Shown here piece after piece: positions 52,401-64,000 of a stretch of 64,000 bases of DNA. Numbering within the stretch: position 1 is the stretch's first letter; each line of letters opens with the position of its first letter. This DNA is from Lethocerus indicus (lineage: Eukaryota; Arthropoda; Insecta; Hemiptera; Belostomatidae). Below the pieces are notes generated by a model. The model made no database searches. It worked only from the letters and a program-made list of their open reading frames with translations, and was not told the DNA's origin. The stretch lies in the NCBI GenBank assembly GCA_019843655.1, contig JACDQD010000103.1, positions 3,100,001 to 3,164,000 of the forward strand, in the 5' to 3' direction. Position numbers and translations under genes: made by a program.

Positions 52401-55400
52401 GATTAATTTAGATAGAGACTATGTTAGGTTGAGCTTGAAACATATTATGCATAGTTCGTTAATACCTATAGAAAAATTAAGGTATGTTACTGTTGGTGGT
52501 GAAAAATTAAAACCACTCTAGTGGTTAAAATTCTAGCATGAAAACCAAATAAGCGGGTGGAGACAGAAAATTGCAAGAGTTGTGATAAATAACTGTTTTA
52601 TTAGTCAGTTAAAATTTAATATTTTAAGTGTAAAAATGATTTTTATTTATTATTTTTAACATGTAGTTTGCAACAGAATAATCTTGTTTCTAATCACAAT
52701 TTTATTTTATTACCATATTTTATAGGATGGCCTTGTGACTCCAATCAAGAGAGTTACTACTCCAAAGCTGAAAGCAACTACTAGTGTGGTTGTTAAAGCT
52801 TCACCAAAAGGTGCGCCGCCAACTGATATCCAAAGCCCTAAAACCAGTCTTACACCCCGAGTGGTATTTAAAGGAAATACAGCTACAAAAAATAAAACAT
52901 CTTTGCCTATGAAATCAAAGTTAGGCATTAAAGGTATTTTAACAATATTCATTTTAGTTTCATCACCCTGGAATATGTATTTTACTGACTGGCATAGGAT
53001 TGCCAATTAATTTGGAAATGTTTGGCATTAATCTATAGATTGTTAATGATCTGATTGAGATGTAATTTCAAATTAAAAATGGATATTAAGTAGCTAAAGG
53101 TATACCTTTAGAACCATTGAAACTGCAAAAAGTATAAGTTGGTTTCTTATTTTAACAAAATAATCTATTGATAAAAAAATTCCCATAAAAAACTTGAACT
53201 AATGATGATTGCAGTCCATTGGAGAAAATGAAAGTTATTGTATTTAATCAAATGGGCCCACCAAAAATTTCTTCTATAAATTCATATGAATTAATTTGTT
53301 ATAAATGAATTATACAGATTTTGTTTTGTAATAATTAGTACTAATGTGTAGTGGAACGAAACTTTAAATTTTATTTCTTTGTATTTTAGATAAGAAAAGA
53401 AAATCTGCTGGTCCAGACGACATGGATTGTGAGGATTGGAGTCCAGAGCAAAAAGCAAAGTAAGTTTTTTAAAAAAATGTCTAATTTTATTAAGAATTTC
53501 ATTTTAATCAATTTTTAGAATTCATATTTGGGGAACACATCCTTATATTTGTTTCTGTTGATTATAACTAAGAATCAGAATATTTCCCACATTTTTTTAT
53601 TAATTCCAAGTAGACGTACATAATGGAATATATATAATGGAGTGATAATTAAAATTCAAAATTGTCGAATATCCCTTACCACATTTACAAACATTTTATT
53701 TTGAACATTTATAATTGAAAAGAGATTCTTTTCTACGGTGTGGAGACTGTGAGACGATCAGTACTTTATGAAAAGTTCAGTTCACATTAATTGTAACTTT
53801 CCATGTATTTAGAAGAGATCCCCATGTACCACCATACCTTTTTTTCTATTCAGTAAAATATTAGTGTTTAAAGTTAGACTTTTAGTAAACATAGTTAACT
53901 CTAGAAGAATATTGCTTAGTGTGTATTAAAACTGGTAATATTTCTTTGAAAGAGAATAAAATAAAATTTTCTTTTAATGTAGTATTTCTTTTTCTGTCTT
54001 GTTCTGTTTTAAGAAAATAGATAGGTATTCTTATAGATAAATCCTGTAAATTAAGAAGAGTTCTATAACTTACTTGTACTTGTAAAGTGCTGGTTGTGAC
54101 AGCCTCCACATTGACTTGGTAGCCAGATCCCCTTTCCCTAGTCCCCTTTCCCTCTGTCCTTGGAGAGTGAAGTTAGAGGCTATAGGGTGACTACTCTATC
54201 GCAGCCCAGCTCGTGATGTCTGTTCTATTGAGTGTCGGCTTGCTATGGGGCTCATACCTACACTTCAGTGCCACATCTGCCTTTGCCTCTACCATCCAGA
54301 ATGTGTTGGTGCCAATGAAGCTAAACATCGACAGTTTCACAGCTACGTTTGTAAGGTAACAAAATTCAGAAGCATATATATTGCTTTATTTTTCAGTGTA
54401 TAGTAACTTCTTTTTAAACTATTAGAAAACTAACATTTTAGACAAAAATGTTCCATTATTATAAAGGCTTGTTTACGATAAATAAGTATTTAAGATAATC
54501 TTGTCAAAATGAATTATTACTATCTAACTTCCTAAGTTGATATTTATTATAAGTTATCAGTTCAATGTTGCATGTATTAATTGAGAAGTGAATTAAATAT
54601 TAATTGTATATGAAGAACTGGTTTTAGCATCCCACCATCATCAGTTTGTATTCTGCTGAAATCATATAATTATCAATTAATCAATGTAGGATGCAAAAAT
54701 CATCCTATCGGCACAACCATAACACAAAATAACAACAATACTGACATTAGTGTTGAGCAGACACCTCTATAAATCCAAACAAATGATTGGGGTCAGAAAA
54801 CTGTATGGTTTATTATTATAGACATTAGCGGCTCAGGTGTAGAACGTGCCTATTGAGAGCCAGAAGATGGGCTGTCTGTCCCATGGAGGTTAGTTTATAT
54901 AGGTCAGGGAGTTAGACTGCAATGTTCTCTAGTAGCAGTATTTTATTTTACCTTTAACCAGTCAACGTGCAGAACAGGCCACAGCAGCCTATTGAACCAT
55001 ATAAAAAATAACCCAAAAGTAATTTTTTGCTTCGAAATTAAACCGAAAATAAATTTTATAATTGGATATTTCCCAGACCAAATGCATGGTATATTTATCT
55101 TAATTTGTTATCACCACCATAGCAGCATGCTTGTTAAAGTCTAATGAGGCATAAGCTTGTAGGATGATTTTAAATTGCAGAGCTTATCGCCTTACTTTAT
55201 TGAGCTTGTTGATACCTCTAGCCTGTTGAGCACTTGATAACTTAGAACCCCAATTACTTGTTTTCCTAAATGATTTACATTGGGTTTTATTTAAATAAAA
55301 AATTACCTAATAAATACAAATGAGATCAAAATTGTATCATTTCATTGTTTTGTTTATTTCAGAACTGCCAAATGAATAAAGCTAATTCAGGAAATAAAAC

Positions 55401-58400
55401 TTTATCTGGATTGCCGCCTCCACCGCCTCTAACTCCCGTCAGTAGTGTCACTCAGAGAACACCATTGAAAACAGCAGTGCCTTCATCCCAGCACAAGCGA
55501 GGAGATACTAAATCAACAGCGAACCATCCTCCTAGGTCTCTGTCTATAGTGGGTGCAGTGACAACATGGTTGGCACCCTCCTCCAGCGTTCAAGTCTCCC
55601 AACCTATAACAAAGACGGCGGCCCCTTCAGTGGCTCCTCCCGTTCCTGCCCAGATCGCCCCTCCTACAGCCCCTTCAGAGGGCATCCCTCAATCCATTAT
55701 CTCCATGAATGGTAAACAGTACGTAGTTGTACCGAAGCACAACGTTGTCAATATTACTAATCAACTTAACTGTACTATTCCCACTGTATCACTGCCTCCG
55801 TTGGCCCAGAGTGAACAGCAAGTAACAAATTTAGTGCCTACTGCTCCAGGAACGTTCGTAGTCTCATCTCAATCTCAGATTATAACTAGTCCTCCCGGTG
55901 TACTCTTGGTCCCTTACACTGCCGTCCAACAACCTCCTTGTCCATCCCAACCTCCCTCAGTGACCTCCTCGTCATCATCCTCACAGTCGTCACTGTCATC
56001 ACTTTCCTCTTTACCTTGCGATGGAGGGGGTCCCACTGCAGCTCAGTTAATGATAATGAACAACTCTACTGGGTCTCTGCAGTCGAACGCTGTTACGGCT
56101 CAGCCTGTGGCCAATGTGCCCCATTCTGCCGCTACTCAGTGAGTCCATATCATGTAGAATTTAAACAGATTGATTTTATTCTGCACATTTGCCTTTATCT
56201 GTAAAAATATTTGATTACTTCGAAGTATTTTATTTATCGATATTAAAGTATACTTTCAATCTTTATTTTACTATAAATGCCCAAATCTGACAAAGTTTGG
56301 TAGTCTTAATTCTGACTGAAATAAAGTGTGATTTTGAAATGATTTAATTTAGAATGAATTTAGGCATTTATGGTATTTATTTAGTAATTTTATTTGAATT
56401 AATTCTGGTTTTGGGAGTGCATGTAAATTGAATCATTGGATAATAATGATATATATTTTGGAGTCAGTAGTGGAGGCTTTCGATAGTTCTGCTAATTTTT
56501 TAAGAATGATAGCAGCCACCATATATACTCCTATCAAAATTGTATATTATAATTGATATGCGCATCATTGAATTTAATAACATGTAATAAAATGTTAAAA
56601 TTATCCAAAAGAGTTTGTATTTTGTTTTAATGAGAAATTTTTCGTATGAATCTAAATTTTTATATTGCTTAAAATATAAAAAATGTTTCAGTTTGTTGAT
56701 CATATGATATTTTTGTTGGTTGTGTGTTAGATTATTCAATCATTTTTAACTATTTCAAAATTTTATTAAATATTTAAAGAATGTGTTTAACATAGAAAAT
56801 TTAAATGTTGTCTTCATAAAGTATCACTCATTTAAAAAAGTAAAAAATTTGTAATTTTTAGTTACTTAAAAACATTTGCTTTGAAATTTGTTATTTAGCA
56901 GTTTTTATATAATCAGTATTTGTCATTAAGGAAAATTCTATTGTGTAGTACTTCAAGAATTAAATTAACTTAGAAATGAATAATAATAATAATAATAATC
57001 TAATATTGCAGTTTAAATACTGTTCAATATAAATAATTAACAGAATTTATAATAGTTATATTAAAATTAGATTAAGTTTTGTCTTCAAAAGCATAGTATT
57101 TGACTCTTTCATTGATTAATCAATATAGTTTAATGAAATTTAAATTAAAATTATTATTATGACAAAATATGTTTTAATATTTTTATATTTATATTTTATT
57201 TTGTTATGCCACAATTAAATATATTAATGTTTATTATTCCTACTGCAGCAGAAAAGGTTGTGTAATATTTGAGTTGATAAACATTTTTATGAATGTTATG
57301 TATCTATGTTTATACATATGTGTAAAATGTATGTCACAATGTTTGTTGGCTGGCTTTTGGTTTAAAATTGATTTTGCATTTTGGTGTTTAATTAAAATAT
57401 ATATAAGACAAACATTCATAGGAATGGTTGATGAATGTTGCATGCTTGGGAAATATTATATTGTTAAATTTATTGGGTGTATTAATTACTTTGATTTTTT
57501 TCAGATTCCAGCTTCATAAAATTGCACTTTACTCTCCTGAAGGTCATCCTGATGCATCATTATTAATTCCTACTACTTGTCCTAAATTCAGATATTATTC
57601 CTAGATTCCTTTCCATATCTTTTATAGCAGGCATATTTTGTAATGTTAAATAAAAAAGAATCTCAAGTTATAAATAAGATTAGAATGTAAAAAGAAAGGA
57701 GTTTTTGAAAATTATTTTTAATTATATTATTTGTATTACAAGTACAAATTGGATTATTCTGAGTTAGGTCATTATTTCTAATCAATAAATAAAAACTAAA
57801 AATGACATTTCAGTAAGGGATGAAAGCAGAGACATCAGAATACAACTTCCTGTTGTTATTTCATATGTATATATACATAAAATTAAATTTAAAATGATTT
57901 ATAATTTGCTTTATTTTAGGACGAATGGTGTTAAACGAGGTAGCAGTTCACCAGTAGATGGAGCTTCACCTCCACCAGAAAAGAAACAAAGAACTAAAGA
58001 AAATACACAGCCATCTGGACCTCATCCTGTAATTCAAAACTTCATGATGAATCTTAATGCAGGGTTCATAGCACTACTTCATGCTTTCCAGTACTTAAAA
58101 GTCCATGAACTTTTAAGGGCAAGCTGTGTTTCTCATATGTGGAAACACATAGCTTCTCACAGTTCATTAGTAAGAACATTTTATTGAATTCATATTTAAG
58201 GTCAAACCAATTGAAGATTCATTTGTAATGACAATTGGAGAACTTTACCAGGCAAAAGCATGCCATTTTATTTTACTAGGTCAATTACAGAACAGAACTC
58301 CAATCCAAAATCAAAATGTATTTTACAGTGGGAGGTAGTGCGTATGAAGAATTCACGTGTTCGCGATTGGGAAGGCTTTGGAAGAGCCTTGAGCTCTTCA

Positions 58401-61368
58401 GGAACGCGTCATTTAGATTTAAAAAAAATGTTATTGCCCGATGGCCAAGAGGGAATAGAAAAGATGTGGTCGGAATTGAGTAAAGCTGTTGCAAAGGTTA
58501 AGTCTCTCAGGAAGATGGATCTAGGCCGGTGTACGCCTGAGGCTGTTGAAAGTATTGCCTTATCGTGCCCACAACTAGAATCTATTACATCTCTTACAAT
58601 AAGGTAATGTATTCATCAATTTTATTTATCAACGTCAGTTTCTTTGTTAGTTTTCATTAAAATAAGCTTTGAATATATACAATGTAAAGTCAGTTTTCTT
58701 CACTTGAAACAATGAAATAATATTTTCACACCTACTAGATGCATCTAGATTATCATTGGCTGACTTAGTGGCCCACCCCAAATTAATTTATGTCTCACGA
58801 ACTGTTTATTATATAGTGATGTTAAAGAAATTGGTTCATTTTGAAAGATAAATTGTTTTTTTTTAGGGGGATGGAACTTGATATGACACCAATTTCAAAG
58901 TGTACAAATTTGACTGAATTAAGGTTGAAGAGTGTTGGAGGAATTGATGTTAAAAATTTGTCCGTTTTATCTACCCTCAAAGAACTCAAACACCTGGTAG
59001 GTAACATTTAATTTTATTGTAGAATTATCAATAACTAACTGCTTGTTGATTTTATCTTCTTTTTTCTTTAAATTGTTTTTATATTATGTGCATATGTATA
59101 TGTATATATAAACAAGGTAATTGCTTTTTAAAAATCAAAATTTTAATAATAGAAATGAATGTTAATATAATGAAATAGATATTAGAACAAACCAAAAGGC
59201 AAAAGTTAGTATTTATGCCCAGCCAGATAGGGGGCTACATCCCTCTCATCACTAATTTATGTACATATATATTTCATATAGTCATTCATATATAATCATG
59301 TAGCCATTCCCAATTTGTAAGGGGAACAAGTTAAATAAAATTAAAAAATTATTGGAAGACCCAGAAAGCTGGAGGTTCACACCATGAGTACTGTTACATC
59401 CATAACATATGCATGATGTGGATATTTTATCTATAGGTTAAAGTAAGTACTAAAATCAGGTTTTTTAACTTTGGCCCACTCTTGACTCCTATAAACAAAT
59501 CTGTTTTGTCTGTTAATTAAATGCAAGTTAAGATAGTAATACAAGAAGTAATGTTTGTTTTATTTCTTGCTTATAATTTTTCTCTGACCCAATATGATAT
59601 TAACGTTCAACTGATCAATTTTAAAATTTCAGTCTCTAACTACAATTATAAGCTTAGAAGGGATTGAGGACATTTTATGCGAAAAATTGGAATCGCTAGA
59701 ACTTGGTGAGTGTTCAACACTGAGTGAAGCTGTGGCGACTGTGGCATTACCGAAATTGACCAACCTTAAGAAGCTGAGGCTTGAGAAGGGGCCGGGAGCG
59801 AGCTGCCCAATCACGCAGCTGCTCTACTCTATATCAACCCTGCCAAATCTCACCCAGCTTGAACTCATCAATTTCGATGTCAAACCTGGTTTCGACAGGG
59901 CACTCTCCAAATGCACTAATTTGAGGACACTCCTCATTATTCCAACATATGTCACCCAAGTTAGTGAACTTTTATATTTTGTTTCATTTTATAAATATGT
60001 ATTACAAATGTTTATAGAAGATAACGATACAACTTTGTGTTTGTCTAGAGAGGTGATTTTTTAACTTGAGTACTGTACTGGATGATTGTTTCGGTTCAGT
60101 CAGTACAGTGAAATGTTGCCAGCAAACGATAAAAGTGCTACCAGGTTTATTATATTTACAAACAAATCCAGTTTGTTACTATAATAAATTTATTGAAAAT
60201 ACATAAGATCCTTTCATTAAATAGAATTACAAAAAATATTCACATGCTAGAAATTGAAGGTATTTGTAACATGATAAGGCGATCGTGTGTTAGGGAGAAG
60301 TAATAATAACAAAGATATATTCCTAGAAAAATAAACAAACATACAGGGCATTAGGGAGTGCATAAAGAATTCTTCATATTTAATTCACATTGATGTTAAA
60401 GTGTCTAATCAAAGTTTTGATTGAATTTTTATAGATGTTTCATGAAATTAAATGGTTAGAAATCTACAATAGTATGCATTTTACTTCCGTCATTTTATTA
60501 TTACAATTTCTAAATATTAGTGTCCCAAAAATAACTACAGAAGTTGCGACACCATAAATAGACACCTATGACAACAAAAGTGGAAGTTAAAAATGTTTGG
60601 AATATTTATGCGCATAGTGTACCAGGCTGGCTTCCTTGGTATAACAATTTTGTTTAATTAGTTTTATTAGTGTTTATGTGTTTGATAGTACAATTCATAT
60701 TAATAATTCCAAGTGTCAAATGGTGTTAACAATTATATTTGGCTTGTTACACTTTTTAGGTAATTATTATTAGTGATCAAGGTTTGTTATATTGCTGTAA
60801 CAACAATTACTTATTTTAGGCATGGTTATTAATAATCCGTGTGGTGTAAGAAATTATATTTAAAATAATTTATGTATGTTTAAATACCTTTTTTCATATT
60901 CACTGTGTATTGAGTAAATTTGATATGTATTATGCAGGTTGGAGTATATCCAAATATTAAGGTTTCTTATTGTTTCAGTCAGCGACAACAAACCATGTAG
61001 TCATGGGAGGTGTAAGCAAATTAAGTAGTACACTGACCTACTTTGTTTGGGGGCTTACATTGGAACTGTTGAGAGTGACGGACCTATTCATAGATCAGGT
61101 TGAAGGGCAGAAAGGTAAGGTTCAGGTGCCTGGCACAAAGAAAGGATCGGGTGACAGTATACCAATATTGAAGCCAATAACTGAAGAGAGCATGGATGGT
61201 TCGAACAAGGAAAGCGGTGGTGGAGGAGGTGCCTCTCAGGTTGATATTTTGGCTTTGCCAAAGCTTCAGAAAGTGTTATCGACTCTTCTTCCAACAACAA
61301 AAATCAAGATCCTTAAAGTTCCGTTCAGTGCAACATGGCGACAAACAGTGTCCGATGTGCCACAGTGA
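43495..61368 (+). CDS. MBD-PHD-F-box-LRR multidomain nuclear protein
   Basis: Coding exons are 43495-43660, 44219-44238, 44398-44643, 45569-45788, 49682-49804, 50369-50491, 52032-52150, 52726-52933, 53390-53459, 54205-54355, 55363-56138, 57920-58169, 58329-58603, 58867-58996, 59633-59959 and 60979-61368. All are GT-AG with matching phases, giving about 1,197 aa. In order: an acidic N-terminus with a D/E run near 44503-44555; a methyl-CpG-binding domain (about 259-320); a basic linker; a C4HC3 PHD finger (438-484); a Pro/Ser/Thr-rich linker starting with a short Pro run; an F-box-like motif (about 790-824); leucine-rich repeats to the C-terminus with a Gly/Ser insertion. The PHD-F-box-LRR order recalls KDM2/FBXL19, but JmjC and CXXC are absent and an MBD is present. 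I infer a chromatin-bound reader that may recruit Skp1/Cul1. The 20-nt second exon and the long third exon are the least certain parts. Confidence 0.85.
44219..44238 (+). other. tentative 20-nt microexon of gene 3
   Basis: The first coding exon ends in phase 1, and the acidic exon at 44398 must be entered in phase 0, because phase 1 would meet TAA at once. A 20-nt segment after TTGTTGCAG, followed by GTGTAT, fixes the phase and encodes DVNSVSK with the flanking base. The donor is not strong. Another unseen exon could do the same job. Confidence 0.4.
44869..44889. repeat. perfect 9-bp hairpin
   Basis: ATGGAGGGC (44869-44877) and GCCCTCCAT (44881-44889) are separated by TAT. It lies in an intron of gene 3 in a locally GC-rich patch that looks foreign to its AT-rich surroundings, so it may be a fragment of an old repeat. 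Confidence 0.5.
45341..45370 (+). repeat. CTGATGATG...AAACTGGTTTAAC motif
   Basis: A short sequence in a gene 3 intron related to the outward motif of the palindromic elements (CTGATGATGG...AAACC-GGT). No partner arm was found, so this may be a solo end or a chance match. Confidence 0.25.
49050..49340. mobile_element. palindromic element C (about 290 bp foldback)
   Basis: The whole segment folds on itself. The left arm (about 49050-49166) and right arm (about 49226-49340) are diverged inverted copies. The best-preserved blocks are TTTGGCCTTTCGCTAG versus CTAGCAAAAGGCCAAA, GGTAGCTTTC versus GAAAAGCTAC, and the perfect GAGTCACTTAG versus CTAAGTGACTC. Reading outwards, the arms contain AAGATGG...CC-AAAA...CTAGC, the motif shared with elements A and B. 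It lies in the large intron 45789-49681 of gene 3, has no coding capacity, and no target duplication was identified. Confidence 0.6.
49399..49441 (+). repeat. (TA)n microsatellite
   Basis: About twenty uninterrupted TA units in a gene 3 intron, 60 bp after palindromic element C and 240 bp before the first MBD exon. Confidence 0.9.
49682..52150 (+). other. MBD-coding exons of gene 3
   Basis: Three exons (49682-49804, 50369-50491, 52032-52150) encode the MBD and its flanks. The core reads GWVRELVYRS, then NADIYYFTPKGKKVRSF, then a C-terminal part with SVDNFTFFKG. Aligned by eye with MeCP2, R262, D279, Y281 and R291 match MeCP2 R111, D121, Y123 and R133, the residues that contact methyl-CpG. 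Binding competence is thus plausible. Residue numbers depend on the tentative upstream exons. Confidence 0.8.
54205..55374 (+). other. PHD-finger exons of gene 3, split by an intron
   Basis: A 151-nt exon (54205-54355) after TCTATCGCAG encodes C438-x3-C442-x11-C454-x2-C457-x4-H462-x2-C465-x15-C481. The eighth ligand, C484, is the second codon of the next exon (55363 onward, NCQ). Phases fit exactly: 53459 leaves two bases, C at 54205 completes Asn, and 54355 ends in phase 0. The core around LQCHICLCLYHPECVG is typical of C4HC3 PHD fingers. The exon is too short to show up as a long open frame. Confidence 0.85.
54613..55170 (-). repeat. possible degraded repeat insertion in gene 3 intron
   Basis: On the minus strand, 54644-54613 reads CTGATGATGG...GCTAAAACCAGTT, like the palindromic-element motif. 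AAAATCATCCTA near 54694 has an inverted counterpart, TAGGATGATTTT, near 55158. Together these suggest an old insertion of about 550 bp between the two PHD exons. The arms are otherwise weakly matched. Confidence 0.3.
57920..58169 (+). other. F-box-like exon of gene 3
   Basis: The exon begins with a Lys/Arg-rich linker (PPPEKKQRTKEN), possibly a nuclear localisation signal. It ends with an F-box-like helix set from about residue 790 (YLKVHELLRASCVSHMWKHI). The next exon continues W-EVVRMKNSRV, the usual transition from F-box to LRR. F-boxes bind Skp1 in SCF ubiquitin ligases. The opening Leu-Pro of classic F-boxes is absent. Confidence 0.75.
58329..61368 (+). other. leucine-rich-repeat exons of gene 3
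   Basis: Exons 58329-58603, 58867-58996, 59633-59959 and 60979-61368 encode repeated LxxLxLxx units (HLDLKKM, LRKMDLGRC, LTELRLKSV, LESLELGEC, LKKLRLEK, LTQLELINF). This is the substrate-binding type of solenoid found in FBXL proteins. The last exon carries a Gly/Ser/Lys-rich insertion (about 61108-61240) before a final amphipathic segment and the TGA. Confidence 0.8.
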
Positions 61369-62120
61369 AAAATAATATATATAATTGCAATTACAATTAC
61401 CATGTATGTTTTGTCCGACTCTCAGTGTAATTGTCAGACGTTAAACTGCAGAACTTTATTCGATGATTATTAAATCACTGGTGCTGCTCTTACTGACCTA
61501 TATTGTAAATGTACTATTTCTCTTTATTTTATAATTTGTTGGAGGACATCAGTGATTGTAATGTGGACAAATGAAAACGAGATTTGAAATTTATGAAACA
61601 TCCGAAATTATTTCTTATATAAAATGCGAGGGAATATATAGTCTTATATCTTTTATTTAAGAAAATATAAGGATAAAAAAATTGGATGTCATTATTTCAC
61701 TATTGTTCTACATTTCACTGAAGGACTTGAATAAGGTCTATAAACTAGATTGGTAAAAGTAACACAACAAACATAAAAAATATTAACTATAAGTGAATAT
61801 GATTTGATTACTTTAAGAATTATCATTCTTAAAGCTATCGCTCAAAAGAGGCAGTTTCAGATGAAGTTAAAACTAGAGAAAAATAAGGATCATGACTGTG
61901 ACCATGATAATTTGCATATTGTACCTACATATTGTAAATTTAAAAATACTTATACAGAATTTCAGTATCAAATATATAATAAGTGCCAGTTTGAGAAAAT
62001 AAAGTATGTACCCTTTTTTACATACTGAGCCAAAGGTCTATGGTTTGGCTAGACAATTGAAAACTTTTAAATCATTGAAATATTTTTTATACATACAATA
62101 AAATTCGACATAATGTAATA
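61369..62120 (+). other. probable gene 3 3'UTR
   Basis: AT-rich, CpG-poor sequence follows the TGA. Candidate polyadenylation signals are ATTAAA near 61468, AATAAA at 62097-62102 and AATAAA at about 62333. The true end was not resolved. Confidence 0.4.
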
Positions 62121-64000
62121 CAATAATGGAGCAGAGTTTGCTCGAGAAGGCGAATTTTATTTCTTATTACTGTTATGTGTTTCTAAGGTATTTATTGATA
62201 CAGCTGTCATAATTTCAAATTTTGCTTTCCAAACTGTCATGTTAAACGCATGTTGTATATTTTTTTTATAAGAATAGTACAAAACGAAGAAATTTAATGT
62301 TATGTTATTTGGCTGCCTTGAATTGATTGCAAATAAAATTATGTTATTTTTATAAACTAGATCATAAAAGGAACACATTAATTACTATAAGCTGTCACAA
62401 TTTTTGGGAAGAGAAAAATGATTTTTAACAATATTGTAGTACCATCTTTAATTGAATGTGACATCTGATTTTATTTTTTCTTTCTGGTAATCATATTATG
62501 TTGCCTATGCTAAAGCATATTGGGGATTATTTTTTCTTACATATTTTAATGAGAGGACATTCACTTTACAAGAGTAATAAGTTATTACTTAATGTTCTTC
62601 AGAATCCATAAATAATTATATATAATTTTATGAAAAAAGTTTTCTTTTAATTAGAAATATCAGAAGCCATTTATAATTTGTGTAAATAATATAGATATAT
62701 TACATAGAAAAAATGATGTAAGGGGGACTTAAAAATTGAATACTAAGCAATCATTCTTTTTAAAATTGTTTTTAACCTAGGATAAGTTGAATAAAACATT
62801 TTTAACAAGATGTTTTATTTAGTGTAATTACATTATTTTAATTTTACCTACATTTTGTGCATGCACAATATTCTTATTTAAGATATTAATTTGTTTCTTT
62901 GTAACACTTAAAATCAGAAATTATTTTAAAAAAATACTTATATACTTTGTAGAATTGATTGGTGAATATGCAAAAAATTGGTTCAAAATAGTAGATTAAA
63001 ATAATACAAGTTCTTTTTTATATTTATCAAACTGTAAGGTACAATTCATTCCCAAATCAGAGCATACAGTTAGTTTATCTAGAGCCCTATCTTTTTAACA
63101 TTCAACGAAACCAATTTGATATAATAAAAGTTATCTGAATAACAAAAAGTTATATCATTATTCCTTACTAACTTTACTTTTAACACTTTTAATGCTATTT
63201 TCTTATAAGAATCTGACCTGAAATGTGGAAGAAGAAACATTAAATTTCATTATAATACTAAATATTTTAATAATTCTTCTCAAGAATTTTGCTGAATGTT
63301 TGTATCTTCTAGGGGGTTAAAACTAGTCCACTGATTTTATTAATTGTCCCTTATCAACCAGAAGATGTGAAGTGATAAGATAATAAGTGAAATTATTGGT
63401 TTAACTTTTTAATAACACAAACAGTAATGCAATCTACAATAATGACATACTTTCTTGCTGATCATCAGGGCCTCTTTTTTTCTGTTTCCTTTATTATTTT
63501 ACTCCACCTGAAAATTTATTGAGGTGAATGAAATAATTCTATTCATAAAGCGTTCATAATAAATGCACAAAATTGGCTTACAACATATCAATCACCTTCC
63601 ATTGAACAACCTATCCTTATGGATAACCTTATCCATTTTTTCTGCTCTTCCTTCTTTCATTTTCACCTGTTTCTATGATAAATTTCTTCTGCATTTCCAA
63701 ACATTCTGCTTCTAATTCAGCTATTACTCTTTTAACTTCTTTAACCTAATTTTCATAATAGTATGAAGCATACAGTCCAATGATATGAAAAAAAATTATT
63801 AATCACATACATCAAAGATAATTTTTTTTCTTTATTTCTACAGTGCAATTTTGCTATCACCAATATGCACTCTCAAAGACAATTTTGAAGGACTGATGTT
63901 TAGTATAGTGTTAAAAATATTAAAAACTGTTTAATTGAATGGAATGAAATAGTTGAAAATTAATTTGTTATATTTATTATTAATATGTTCAGTTTTATAA
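62121..64000. other. AT-rich flank, no gene seen
   Basis: AT-rich DNA with few CpGs and no supportable exon or RNA gene on either strand. It may be a longer gene 3 3'UTR or intergenic sequence. Confidence 0.5.

Noticed and set aside
57505..57541. Possible exon after TTTTTTCAG between gene 3 exons 12 and 13
   Set aside because: It enters in the right phase but leaves in phase 1, and joining to 57920 then gives an early stop.
1..64000. tRNA, rRNA, CRISPR arrays, prokaryotic operons, viral or retroelement reverse transcriptase frames
   Set aside because: No tRNA box B-like context, no regular direct-repeat array, and no polymerase or integrase motifs were found on either strand by reading.

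Overview
The window is nuclear DNA from an animal, most likely an insect. It carries intron-rich genes with GT-AG splice sites, long AT-rich introns, TATCGATA (DRE-type) elements, and an IRF2BP-family gene close to the fly gene Pits. CpG content rises and falls in sharp steps that follow gene 5' ends and gene bodies. This suggests a genome with gene-body cytosine methylation, so a hemimetabolous insect is more likely than a fly. I see no rRNA, tRNA, CRISPR array or prokaryotic operon.

Layout. 1-21.5 kb: a gene-poor, CpG-rich stretch with no supportable gene. It holds scattered GC-rich islands, TGACGTCA (CRE) palindromes, microsatellites and small palindromic repeats. 21.7-26.2 kb: gene 1 (+), an IRF2BP/Pits co-repressor in four coding exons. 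Its 3'UTR probably runs to about 29.1 kb. 29.8-39.3 kb: gene 2 (+), a large protein I do not recognise. At least 11 phase-compatible exons give about 1,674 codons; its first exon was not found. 40.4-61.4 kb: gene 3 (+), about 1,197 aa over about 16 coding exons. It combines a methyl-CpG-binding domain, a PHD finger, an F-box-like motif and leucine-rich repeats. One PHD exon is short and easily missed. 61.4-64 kb: 3'UTR and AT-rich flank.

All three genes lie head to tail on the + strand. Genes 1 and 3 both look like nuclear regulators: one a zinc-finger/RING transcriptional co-repressor, the other a candidate reader of methylated DNA with a possible SCF ubiquitin-ligase connection. That is inference from domains. 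Nothing in the sequence shows that the three genes act together.

The least expected observations are the MBD-PHD-F-box-LRR architecture, a family of small palindromic elements whose ends carry a GAWGAYGG...GAAACCGGTCTAG-like motif, eight TGACGTCA palindromes with nearby GGCAAC half-sites, and a 60-nt near-perfect hairpin just inside intron 1 of gene 1. All splice sites were read by eye from consensus and phase. No transcript or homology search was available.
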